Positions 1-7,872 of a stretch of DNA of 64,000 nt are shown in pieces. Source of the DNA: Paraburkholderia sp. DHOC27 (GTDB lineage Bacteria; Pseudomonadota; Gammaproteobacteria; Burkholderiales; Burkholderiaceae). The translations under genes were made by a program, and so were the position numbers. Below the pieces are notes generated by a model, which saw nothing but the letters and a program-made list of their open reading frames with translations, made no database searches and was not told the origin of the DNA. The stretch is from contig NZ_QVQV01000001.1 of the NCBI RefSeq assembly GCF_003429005.1, positions 1,679,431-1,743,430 on the forward strand. Direction: 5' to 3'. Position 1 is the first letter of the stretch. Each line of letters begins with the position of its first letter.

Positions 1-276
1 GGAGCCTGCTGCGCCTTGCAGTGCGCCGGTCACGCTGCTGATTGCGCCGGTGACAGGGGCGAGCGGGTTGGAGCCTGCTGCGCCTTGCAGTGCGCCGGTC
101 ACGCTGCTGATTGCGCCGGTGACAGGAGCGAGCGGGTTGGAGCCTGCTGCGCCTTGCAGTGCGCCGGTCACGCTGCTGATTGCGCCGGTGACGGGAGCGA
201 GCGGGTTGGAGCCTGCTGCGCCTTGCAATGCGCCGGTGACGCTGCTGATTGCGCCGGTGACCGGGCCAAGCGGGTT
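1..276. repeat. Four 69-bp tandem repeats
   Basis: Units begin at 1, 70, 139 and 208 with the word GGAGCCTGCTGCGCC. They differ from each other at only a few positions, and 69 bp equals 23 codons of the minus-strand repeat protein. The near identity, against the more diverged copies at 500-930, points to recent unit duplication. The array may continue past position 1. Confidence 0.95.
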
Positions 277-1161
277 GTTCGACGCGGCGTTGTCGAGTGC
301 CGCCGTGGCGGTGTTGACCGCGCCAGCGAGCGTGCCGGTCGCCGAATTGACTGTACTCGACAGCGATCCGGTCGCCGTGTTGACGGCGCTCGATAGCGTG
401 CCAGTTGCGGTGTTCGCCGCGCCCGAGAGAGCGCTCGTCGCGGAATTGGCAGCGCCGCTGAGTTGGCTGGTTGCCGAATTGACGGCCCCCGTGACGGTTG
501 CCAATGGGTCGCTGCCGCCAGCACCAGCGAGTGCGCCGGTCACGGTGCTAATGGCACGTGTCACTGGAGCCAATGGGTCGCTACCGCCAGCGCTCGACAA
601 CGCACCAGTCACAGTGCTGATAGCACCCGTAACCGGAGCCAACGGATTGCTGCCGGCAGCGCCGGACAACGCACCGGTCAACGTACCAACAGCGCCCGTA
701 ACCGGAGCTAGCGGGTTGCCACCGGTAGCGCCAGACAGCGCACCGGTCACTGTGCTGATAGCGCCAGTAACCGGCGCCAGCGGATTGCCACCACCAGCGC
801 CGGACAGCGCGCCAGTCAACGTCCCAACAGCGCCCGTAACCGGAGCCAGCGGATTGCCACCACCAGCCCCCGACAGCGCGCCAGTCAACGCCCCAACAGC
901 CCCCGTCACAGGGCTAAGCGACGTGCTGCCCAGATCGACCGCGACCGCCCCCGCGCCGCCTATCACTACCGAGACCCCGTTTGCCGCGGCCGACGTGATC
1001 GCCGACGCGCCCACTTCGATCGTCCCCGGGCTCGCGCCGGCTGCAACGACGAGCCCCGCACTCGGTGAATCCGTTGCCGCCATCGCCGCGCTGCTCGCAG
1101 CGAGATTGAACGCAGCCGCCGCGCAGAGTGCAACGGCCTTGATCGCGAAAGTCTTCTCCAT
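1..1161 (-). CDS. Secreted 23-residue-repeat protein (collagen-like/low-complexity), 3' end beyond window
   Basis: 387 codons are open from the ATG at 1161 to the window edge, so the C-terminus is missing. The first ~29 residues form a Sec signal peptide (MEKTFAIKAVALC..., ending near SSAAMAA). After a short unique region the protein is built from degenerate repeats of the pattern NPLAPVTGAI/V-x-x-VTGAL-x-GA. The last four visible units are nearly identical 69-bp copies. A middle part (roughly residues 220-290) uses a related NSATG/NTATG-type repeat. AAGAGGA sits 6 bases before the ATG. Proteins of this kind are annotated in Burkholderia as collagen-like or hypothetical surface proteins. Strict Gly-X-Y periodicity is absent, so a collagen fold is doubtful. 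An extended, exported or cell-surface role is inference; no function is assigned. Confidence 0.8.
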   Translation of the reverse strand, partial: MEKTFAIKAVALCAAAAFNLAASSAAMAATDSPSAGLVVAAGASPGTIEVGASAITSAAANGVSVVIGGAGAVAVDLGSTSLSPVTGAVGALTGALSGAGGGNPLAPVTGAVGTLTGALSGAGGGNPLAPVTGAISTVTGALSGATGGNPLAPVTGAVGTLTGALSGAAGSNPLAPVTGAISTVTGALSSAGGSDPLAPVTRAISTVTGALAGAGGSDPLATVTGAVNSATSQLSGAANSATSALSGAANTATGTLSSAVNTATGSLSSTVNSATGTLAGAVNTATAALDNAASNNPLGPVTGAISSVTGALQGAAGSNPLAPVTGAISSVTGALQGAAGSNPLAPVTGAISSVTGALQGAAGSNPLAPVTGAISSVTGALQGAAGS

Positions 1162-1467
1162 CTGGCATCCTCTTGTGTGTTGTTGGCGGTGCTCAGCCCG
1201 CCAACAAACATCTGCAGAATGCATGCCAAGTTTCGTTATCGCGAAGTGGCCGCGTCACAGTCCGGCGCATCGGGCTGGTGCGCGATGCCGCCGCGCTACG
1301 ACGGCTCGAAAGCGGCTCGATGTCACGGTGACAGCGCGATCGCACCCACCTCATGTAACGTGACATGCGGACGCGCATGCGTGCGCAATGGCTGCCGCGA
1401 TCAAAACGCAAAAGCCGCCACGCCTACTCGCTGTCACGCACCCTCGCCACTCCAGCATCGGCTTGCG
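1162..1467 (-). promoter_or_regulatory. Upstream region of the repeat protein with TGTCAC/GTGACA dyads
   Basis: This 306-base stretch holds no convincing gene. It lies downstream of the TMEM175-like gene and upstream of the repeat-protein gene. It contains a perfect dyad TGTCAC-G-GTGACA at 1321-1333 and a one-mismatch palindrome ATGTAACGTGACAT at 1353-1366. Their centres are about 32 bp apart, close to three helix turns, so both could face the same side of the DNA. Another TGTCAC word occurs near 1433. The regulator is unknown. Confidence 0.4.
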
Positions 1468-2112
1468 TCAACGACGCGGCGTCGGCCGCGTCCGCAAAAA
1501 CGGATCGGGACGGCAATACAGAATGAGAAACGACGCCAGCAGGCCGAGCCGCCAGAACGGCGGGATGATGACGCCCACGGCGCAGATCAGGAAGATCGAC
1601 AACATCACCCACGCCCGGATCCATTGCCATTTCCGCGCGCGCAGCGGCGCGCCGATTTCCTGATGGTGAGAGTAGCTCTCCCACATCAGGATCATGTAGG
1701 TGCCTTCCACCAGAAAAAAGACGATTGCATACAGCGTCAGCGGGAACGTTGCCAATTCGCTATCCGCAAGCCAGGCCGTCGTGAACGGGATGAAGGAAAT
1801 CGCAAACAGGTTGGCGAAGTTGGCCAGCGCGAGGGTGCCGGTCAGACGTTGCGCGTGCCGCAGCACCGCGTGATGATTCAACCAGACCACGGCGATGAAC
1901 GCGTAGCTCACGGCATAGCTGACGAGATCGGGCCACAGCTTCACCAGCGCCTGAAAATCATGGCCGTCCGGTGACTTGAACGCCAGTACCATGACCGTGA
2001 TGATGACGGCAAAAATACCGTCGGAGAGGGCATAAAAGCGTTCGAGTCCGGCGTCGGCTGGGGTCATGTCATGGCGTCGCGGGTGGGACACTTCCCGCAT
2101 CTTATTTGACAT
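1468..2112 (-). CDS. TMEM175-family (DUF1211) potassium channel-like membrane protein
   Basis: 214 residues with about six hydrophobic segments. The N-terminal RFYALSDGIFAV matches the family hallmark RFxxFSDGvFAI that lines the pore in bacterial TMEM175 channels, with A-L in place of the usual F before S-D. A WLNHH motif follows in the third segment, again family-typical. Bacterial members form tetrameric K+-permeable channels in the inner membrane. The start is uncertain: the first ATG (2112) lacks a clear ribosome site, and the ATG at 2067 sits nearer the conserved part. The gene stands alone, 59 bp downstream of the LysR gene on the same strand. Confidence 0.85.
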   Translation of the reverse strand: MSNKMREVSHPRRHDMTPADAGLERFYALSDGIFAVIITVMVLAFKSPDGHDFQALVKLWPDLVSYAVSYAFIAVVWLNHHAVLRHAQRLTGTLALANFANLFAISFIPFTTAWLADSELATFPLTLYAIVFFLVEGTYMILMWESYSHHQEIGAPLRARKWQWIRAWVMLSIFLICAVGVIIPPFWRLGLLASFLILYCRPDPFLRTRPTPRR

Positions 2113-2171
2113 CGTGCGCGCGCATCAATGGGCGTTTCAGTGGCCGCCGCCGTGTGCGCCTCGACGTTTGC

Positions 2172-3083
2172 TCAACGCTCGCGCTGCTTCACATGCTCGA
2201 TGAACGCGCGCAGCTTGGGCAGCACCTGGTGCTTACCCGAATGAAACAGGAAGACGCCTGGCGTCGCCTGCGCGAAGGGCGCCAGCAACACCTGCAGGCG
2301 GCCGTCCGCGATGGCCTGCGCGGCGAGCGGGCCGGGCAGTTGCGCGAGCCCGACACCGCGAATCGCTGCGCCAAGGAGGGTGGGGTAGTCGTGCGCGATG
2401 AGCGGACCCGCGACGACCGTCTCGACCGGCTTGCCATCGTCCACGAAGGACCACGGTGCCAGCGCCCCGTTCGACCGGCGCATGCGCAGACAGGCGTGGT
2501 CGCGCAGATCGTCGATGCACGCCGGCGCCTTTCGCTTCGCCAGATAATCAGGGCTGCCAACCACTTCGAAGCGAAACGGCGGCGTCAGGCGAATCGCCAC
2601 CATGTCGGCTTCGATGAACTGTCCCAGCCGCACGCCCGCGTCGAACCCTTCGGCGGCCAGATCCACCAGTCCCGCGCTGGCGACGATCTCCACCTCCACC
2701 TCGGGATACGCCTCGCAGAAGGACGCGATCAGCGGTTCCAGCACGGTCGGCACGGCCGCCCCCGGCACGGCAAGGCGCAACAGTCCGGTGGGCCGCGCGC
2801 CGAGGTCACGCGCCACGTCGCTCGCCGCCACGAGTTCCTCAAAGGCAGGCCGCGCCCGCGCCAGGAAGCGCTCGCCGGCTTCGGTCAGGCCGACGCTGCG
2901 CGTCGTGCGCACGAACAGCGCGGCGCCGATGCGCGCCTCGAGGACCCGGATGGTCTGGCTGATCGCCGACGGCGTCACGCCAAGCTCCGCCGCCGCACGC
3001 CGAAAGCTGCGATGCCGTGCAACGCTCAGGAACGCTTCGACGCCGTCGAGTGCGCCTTGCCGGACTGTGAAGTTTTGCTTCAT
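2172..3083 (-). CDS. LysR-family transcriptional regulator
   Basis: 303 residues. The winged-helix DNA-binding domain spans about residues 10-70 (FLSVARHRSFRRAAAELGVTPSAISQTI, then LEARIGAALFVRTTRSVGLTEAG), followed by a periplasmic-binding-like effector domain. The effector domain has the VDLAAEGFDAGVRLG and RLTPPFRFEVVGSPDYL signatures of the CrgA/AaeR-type subgroup that often controls neighbouring oxidoreductases or membrane genes. It is divergent from the membrane-protein gene at 3203, with 119 bp between the starts. This gene or that one is the likeliest target. The inducer is unknown. Confidence 0.93.
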   Translation of the reverse strand: MKQNFTVRQGALDGVEAFLSVARHRSFRRAAAELGVTPSAISQTIRVLEARIGAALFVRTTRSVGLTEAGERFLARARPAFEELVAASDVARDLGARPTGLLRLAVPGAAVPTVLEPLIASFCEAYPEVEVEIVASAGLVDLAAEGFDAGVRLGQFIEADMVAIRLTPPFRFEVVGSPDYLAKRKAPACIDDLRDHACLRMRRSNGALAPWSFVDDGKPVETVVAGPLIAHDYPTLLGAAIRGVGLAQLPGPLAAQAIADGRLQVLLAPFAQATPGVFLFHSGKHQVLPKLRAFIEHVKQRER

Positions 3084-3202
3084 AACCCAACAATATTATC
3101 GTGAATAGTCACGCGTCGAAAGCGGCCCTAGAATCGGCTTGCAAACAAGGACCTCGCCGGTGAAACGCTTCACCATCGGCACACACATGATAGGAATCCT
3201 GA

Positions 3203-3727
3203 ATGTCATCCGAAACAATTTTCCGGTTGCAACTCGTTCTGGGCTACGTGGCGTGGCTGCTTTGCTTCGTCACGTATATCCTGCCGAAGCTCAGGTCGGC
3301 GGATCGCGTTGACGCGCAACGCGCCATCGCCACACTGCACAGCTTTCGTTTTTTCGGGCTGGTGTTCCTGATTCCCGGCGTCGTCGGACCGGGGCTGCCC
3401 GCCGGGTTCGCCCAGTTCGCCGCGTATGGCGACTTCGTCACGGCCGTGCTGGCCACGCTGGCGCTACTCACGGTGAGAGTCCGTGGGCTGTTCTGGTTCT
3501 TCGTGGTCGCCTTCAACGTGGCGGGCGTATCGGACCTGCTCCTCGACTACTACCACGCTATCCGGCTGGACCTTCCGGCCGTGGCGGGACAACTGGGCGC
3601 CGCCTACGTGATTCCGGTCATCTACGTGCCCCTCTTGATGATCACGCACTGCGCCGCGTTCTATCTGCTGATACGCGGTGTGCGCCAGCCAGAGCGGGCG
3701 TTCATCACGGACCCAGCCGCAACGTGA
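3203..3727 (+). CDS. Five-segment integral membrane protein, function unknown
   Basis: 174 residues, mostly hydrophobic, with about five membrane spans (near residues 9-30, 48-66, 74-92, 95-115 and 130-160). No catalytic or transport motif that I can name is present. Charged residues cluster in the loop at 31-46 and at the C-terminal tail. The gene is divergent from a LysR gene and is followed 105 bp later by another LysR gene, so it sits between two regulators. GGAATCC lies just before the ATG. Some small families of this type are annotated only as hypothetical membrane proteins, and I do not assign a function. Confidence 0.8.
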   Translation: MSSETIFRLQLVLGYVAWLLCFVTYILPKLRSADRVDAQRAIATLHSFRFFGLVFLIPGVVGPGLPAGFAQFAAYGDFVTAVLATLALLTVRVRGLFWFFVVAFNVAGVSDLLLDYYHAIRLDLPAVAGQLGAAYVIPVIYVPLLMITHCAAFYLLIRGVRQPERAFITDPAAT

Positions 3728-3832
3728 GCGCCCTGAAACGACCCGAACGCCTGAATGGTATACACCGGTGAATCACGATACTATCGGGAGGTTACGCGCA
3801 GGCAGCGGGCGAGTCGGGTTCGTGGAGGGTGC

Positions 3833-4777
3833 ATGGGGCGGTCGCGCATACAACTGCGGCATCTGCTGTACTTCATCAAGATCGTCGACGCCGGCAGTTT
3901 TTCGCGTGCTGCGACGCTGATCCACGTTGCGCAACCCGCGCTCAGCCAGCAGATGAGCGAACTCGAAGAGAGCCTCGGCGTCTCTGTGCTGCACCGCAGC
4001 GCGCGCGGCGTTCAACCCACGGCGGCAGGAAAGCTCCTGTACGCCGAGGCCGAGGCGATCATTCATCGCATCGAGCATCTGCCGGACCTCGTGCGCGCTC
4101 ATAGCGAAGAAGTCAATGGCGTGGTGCGGCTCGGCCTTTCGCAGGTGCTGGCCGCGTTCATGACCGCCGCCATCACCGGTGCCTGCAGGTCGGCCTTGCC
4201 CAACGTCACCCTGCATCTGGTGCGCGATACCAGCGAACAACTGGCCCATCGGATTCGCGAGCACAGCCTCGATATCGCGCTGATTTTCGACGGCGAATTC
4301 GCGGCCGGTGTCACGAGTCAGCCGCTGTTTCGCCAGCAACTCTTTCTGATCGCTCAACGCACAGCGCTGCTCGAACAGGAGTCCGTGACGTGGGACGCCT
4401 TGCGGGACATGCCGCTCGTGCTGCCCGCGCATCCCCATGAGCACATCGTGCAGACGCTGCTCGATCCCATCTTCAACGAAGGCCCGCATGGGGTAACCAT
4501 CCTCGTCGAGAACGATTTCTGGGCGCAGATTTCTGCCGTGCAGGCCGGGCTCGGCTTCGCGCTTCTGGCAATCGGCGACCTGTCCCATACCCAGGGCGGC
4601 GCGGAAATGAAAGCGGTGCCGCTCGAGCCGCCCGTGTATATGACCGCCAGTCACATCACCTCGGCGGCACACCCGTTGACGCCGGCCGCCGACGCCACCT
4701 TGAACGTGATCAACAACCTGATCGCGCGACACCTCGACGAACAGAAGATCATCGGCGCCATTCGCGTCGTGCGATGA
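3833..4777 (+). CDS. LysR-family transcriptional regulator (Nac/CbbR-like subgroup)
   Basis: 314 residues. The start at 3833 (MGRSRIQLRHLLYF) is preferred over an ATG 78 bases upstream because GGAGGG lies 7 bases before it and the family's helix-turn-helix begins directly after. DNA-binding domain: FIKIVDAGSFSRAATLIHVAQPALSQQM...LEESLGVSVLHRSARGVQPTAAG. The effector domain is a typical LysR fold with LVRDTSEQLAHRIREHSLDIALIF. This subgroup often controls nitrogen or aromatic metabolism, which is only a family tendency. The gene is convergent with the SDR gene at 4792-5526, 14 bp away. Confidence 0.92.
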   Translation: MGRSRIQLRHLLYFIKIVDAGSFSRAATLIHVAQPALSQQMSELEESLGVSVLHRSARGVQPTAAGKLLYAEAEAIIHRIEHLPDLVRAHSEEVNGVVRLGLSQVLAAFMTAAITGACRSALPNVTLHLVRDTSEQLAHRIREHSLDIALIFDGEFAAGVTSQPLFRQQLFLIAQRTALLEQESVTWDALRDMPLVLPAHPHEHIVQTLLDPIFNEGPHGVTILVENDFWAQISAVQAGLGFALLAIGDLSHTQGGAEMKAVPLEPPVYMTASHITSAAHPLTPAADATLNVINNLIARHLDEQKIIGAIRVVR

Positions 4778-4791
4778 ATGGCCTGGAGCAC

Positions 4792-5526
4792 TCAGGCAAT
4801 CGCACCGCCACCGTCGACCAGCACGGTCGAGCCGCTTGCATATGGATTCGACGCAAGATAGAGCACCGCCCGTGCAACGTCTTCTGGCTGGCCGACCCGG
4901 CGTGCGGGCAGTCGTGCTGCGGCGTCTTCGAACATTTTGGTGCGCCGCTCGGCATCGAGTCTGGACCAGAGCGGCGTTTCGATCAGACCTGGCGACACCG
5001 TGTTCACCCGCACCGGGGACAGTTCGAGCGCGAGTCCGCGAGCGAGCGCTTCGAGCGCCGCGTTGATCGCACCTTGCAGCACCGACATCTTGCTCGGTCG
5101 AACGGCGAGGAAGCCCGATACGAGCGTCAACGAGCCGCCTTCGCGAATCCGCGCGACACGCGCTACCCGGTAGGCACCCCAAAACTTGCTGTTCATGGCT
5201 GCATACGCATCGGCGAGTGAGAGAACGCGGACCGGGCCGGTGGGTGTTTCACCGGCCGTCACGACCACGTGGTCATACGCGGTTTGATTGGCGAAAAACG
5301 CTTCGACGCTCGCGTCGTCGGTGAAATCCAGCGTCGCAGTGGTCACGTCCGCGCCGATCTGCTTCGCGATGGCGTCCAGTTTCGCCGTACTGCGCGAGGC
5401 GATCGTCACCTGCGCGCCTTGCGCGGCAAATGACTGCGCGGTCGCCGCGCCGATGCCCGAGCTGCCGCCTACGATCAGCACAGTCTGGTTGTCGAAGGAT
5501 TGTGTGTTCGAGAGTTGCGTGTTCAT
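4792..5526 (-). CDS. SDR-family protein with altered active site
   Basis: 244 residues with the Rossmann cofactor loop GGSSGIG at residues 20-26 and the C-terminal VNTVSPGLIETPLW and GSTVLVDGGG motifs of FabG-like short-chain dehydrogenases. The catalytic Ser is present in VSGF (S137). The YxxxK pair is lost: at the aligned positions the protein has Gln151 and Asn155 (LQGAINAALEALARGLALEL). Either it uses a different mechanism or it binds nucleotide without normal dehydrogenase activity. It follows the MFS gene by 49 bp on the same strand, with AGGAGCG before the ATG, so they are probably co-transcribed. Confidence 0.88.
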   Translation of the reverse strand: MNTQLSNTQSFDNQTVLIVGGSSGIGAATAQSFAAQGAQVTIASRSTAKLDAIAKQIGADVTTATLDFTDDASVEAFFANQTAYDHVVVTAGETPTGPVRVLSLADAYAAMNSKFWGAYRVARVARIREGGSLTLVSGFLAVRPSKMSVLQGAINAALEALARGLALELSPVRVNTVSPGLIETPLWSRLDAERRTKMFEDAAARLPARRVGQPEDVARAVLYLASNPYASGSTVLVDGGGAIA

Positions 5527-5575
5527 GATTCGCTCCTGTCAGCAAATAAGGTTAGCGGTACAGCGATTCAACACT

Positions 5576-6766
5576 TCATTGTTGCGGAACACGCCCGAGG
5601 ATGTTGGCGACGCGAGCCGGCTTGTCGGCTGCATCGAGCCGTATGGCAACGCCCGTCAAAGCGAGTGCAGCGAGCGTGACGACCGCGGCGACCCACGGCA
5701 GGGTATCGAGCGCATGCCCATGCGCGATTGCGAGGCCGCCCAGCCAGGCTCCCAGCGCGTTGCCGATGTTGAACGCGCCGATGTTCAAGGTCGAGGCCAG
5801 ATTGGGTGCATTCGACGCCTTGCCCAGCACGCGTGTCTGCAAACCTGGGATCGTCGCGAACGCGGCGATGCCCCATACGAACAGTGTCATCATGGCGGGC
5901 ACGCGTGAATGCATGGTGTGGCTGAAGAGCGCCATGATGGCGATCAGCGCAACGAAGATTCCGGCCAGCGCCCGCATGCCTCCACGGTCTGCCAGTTTGC
6001 CGCCCACGGTATTGCCGATCACGAGCCCCACACCGAACAGCACGAGCAGCAACGTCACGGAGCGCGGCGCGAAGCCGCTCATCTGTTCGAGGATAGGCGT
6101 GATGTACGTGAGGACAACAAACACACCGCCAAAGCCAAATACGGTCATCAAAAGCGCCACCCACACTTGTGGTTGCGCGAGCACGCCCACTTCGCTGCGC
6201 AGGTTCAGCGGGCCGCCGTCATGGCGGGCCGGCACCAGCGCAATGAGCGCGACTGTTGCGATCAGTCCCGCACCGGCCACGGCCCAGAAGGCCGCGCGCC
6301 ATCCCAAAGTCTGGCCGATGAACGTGCCAAGCGGCACGCCGAGCACGTTGGCAAGCGCGAGCCCGGTGAACATCAGCGCAATGGCACTGGCGCGTTTCTC
6401 CTGCTTCACAAGTGATGCGGCGACCACGGAGCCGATGCCGAAGAACGACCCGTGTGCGAACGAGGTGATGACGCGCGCAATCATCAGACTCGTGTAGCCG
6501 GGCGCCAGTGCACAAAAAATATTGCCCACGATAAAGATGCCCATCAGCAATAACAAAGCCCACTTACGTGGCAGGCGGCTCGTCAGAACGGCGAGCAGGG
6601 GTGCGCCGACCGCCACGCCGAGTGCATAGCCGCTCACGAGCAGGCCAGCCGAAGGGATGGTGACGGACAGGGAGCGGGCGACCTCGGGCAGGATGCCCAT
6701 GATGACGAATTCGGTGGTCCCGATGGCAAAGGCACTCAATGCGAGCGCAAGAATAGGAAGCGGCAT
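5576..6766 (-). CDS. MFS transporter, DHA1 drug/sugar efflux (AraJ/YdhP-like)
   Basis: 396 residues with 12 predicted membrane spans. The ATG at 6766 (MPLPILALALSAFAIGTTEFVIMGILPEVA) is chosen because it begins the first span directly and CTGGAGA precedes it. The longer reading upstream adds 40 polar residues atypical of the family. The motif TTEFVIMGLLPxVA is the standard opening of the DHA1 group that includes AraJ, YdhP and chloramphenicol-efflux proteins. Motif A-like LTSRLPRKWALLL follows span 2. Substrate unknown. The SDR gene follows in the same transcript direction. Confidence 0.9.
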   Translation of the reverse strand: MPLPILALALSAFAIGTTEFVIMGILPEVARSLSVTIPSAGLLVSGYALGVAVGAPLLAVLTSRLPRKWALLLLMGIFIVGNIFCALAPGYTSLMIARVITSFAHGSFFGIGSVVAASLVKQEKRASAIALMFTGLALANVLGVPLGTFIGQTLGWRAAFWAVAGAGLIATVALIALVPARHDGGPLNLRSEVGVLAQPQVWVALLMTVFGFGGVFVVLTYITPILEQMSGFAPRSVTLLLVLFGVGLVIGNTVGGKLADRGGMRALAGIFVALIAIMALFSHTMHSRVPAMMTLFVWGIAAFATIPGLQTRVLGKASNAPNLASTLNIGAFNIGNALGAWLGGLAIAHGHALDTLPWVAAVVTLAALALTGVAIRLDAADKPARVANILGRVPQQ

Positions 6767-7029
6767 GTTGTTCTCCAGAGAACGAATGACCCGCAGTTTC
6801 CGTCCGATCGCATGGTTTGATAATGGGTCTGTCGTTTGAATGATTTTCAAATCGACCGGGATAAACGGCAGTTTATCTACAGACAAAAGCCTACCCCAGT
6901 GATTCGCCTGGCATCCACAATTGGGCTGGGCGTTGAAGCACCTTCAAGCAAGACGAGCAAATGCCGCGTGGGCCCCTATGGCATGATTGGCCGGCCTGTC
7001 CAACGTTGCCATTTTACGGAGACCGAAGC

Positions 7030-7851
7030 ATGCCAACGCCAGTTGATGTTACCCATTTGAGCGCGCTACTACGAGATGTCGGGCAAGACCTGCTGCAGAC
7101 ATTCAATGCAACGGAGCCCATCCACGCCAACGACGAGATGATGCGCGTGTTCAAACAGCTCGACGATCACGCGGCGGAAAAGATCCGTGATGCACTCGCC
7201 GAAGGTTATCCGCAGATTGCGTGGCTCGAAGGAGAACTCGTGGACGGCAGCGCGCGCAGTGGTAAGGCGACGAGCTTCTGGATCTGCGATGCGATTGATG
7301 GCGCCGTACAGTTTTTGCGCTCCATCACATCCTGGTGCATCACGATCGCACTGGTAGAAGATGGCAGCACCACGTTTGCCATGACATACGACGCACATCG
7401 CGATGAATGTTTTCATGCGGTGCGTGGGGAGGGCGCTTTTCTCAACGGCCAGCGCATCGCAGTGAATGGGCGCAAACATCACGCAAGGGCGATGCTTGCG
7501 ACCAGCCAGCCGCCGTTTATCGGCGACAAGCCCGGCGTCATCGAAGCCGCAGGCACGTCGTTGAGCGCGATGCTCGCGGACGCCGGCGCGGTCCGCAATC
7601 TGGGGCCGACCTCGCTGCAACTCGCCTACGTTGCATGCGGGCGGCTGGACGGCTTCTGGGAATTCGGCGAGGACACCTTCAACTGCGTTGCAGGCGCCTT
7701 GCTCGTCGAGATGGCGGGCGGCCGCGCGACCAATGCGGCGGGTGAGCCATACGGGCTGAAATCGGCGAGCATCGTGGCCGCGTCGGAGGGTGTCTGGCAA
7801 AGCGTCATTCAGACGTTTGCCGCGCACCCCGGGCTGACACGCGAGGCGTAG
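7030..7851 (+). CDS. Inositol monophosphatase-family protein with substituted catalytic residues
   Basis: 273 residues of the lithium-sensitive phosphatase fold. The start at 7030 has GGAG 11 bases upstream. The metal-site motif normally DPIDGT reads DAIDGA (Asp87 and Asp90 kept, catalytic Thr replaced by Ala92). The motif GEE reads GEL, keeping the first Glu (69). The C-terminal WDxAAG motif reads FNCVAGALLVEMAGG, replacing the metal-binding Asp with Asn218. The fold is clear, but whether it hydrolyses inositol phosphates, sugar bisphosphates or 3'-phosphoadenosine phosphate cannot be told. The gene is convergent with the aldo/keto reductase gene, 21 bp away. Confidence 0.83.
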   Translation: MPTPVDVTHLSALLRDVGQDLLQTFNATEPIHANDEMMRVFKQLDDHAAEKIRDALAEGYPQIAWLEGELVDGSARSGKATSFWICDAIDGAVQFLRSITSWCITIALVEDGSTTFAMTYDAHRDECFHAVRGEGAFLNGQRIAVNGRKHHARAMLATSQPPFIGDKPGVIEAAGTSLSAMLADAGAVRNLGPTSLQLAYVACGRLDGFWEFGEDTFNCVAGALLVEMAGGRATNAAGEPYGLKSASIVAASEGVWQSVIQTFAAHPGLTREA

Positions 7852-7872
7852 ACCAAGCGTCTTCTACGTATT

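Noticed and set aside
1..276. Tandem array at the window edge as a CRISPR
   Set aside because: Units abut without unique spacers and are in frame with an exported protein.
3773..5182. 469-codon minus-strand frame over the second LysR gene and SDR
   Set aside because: Crosses two convergent genes and has the Arg-rich composition of an antisense frame.
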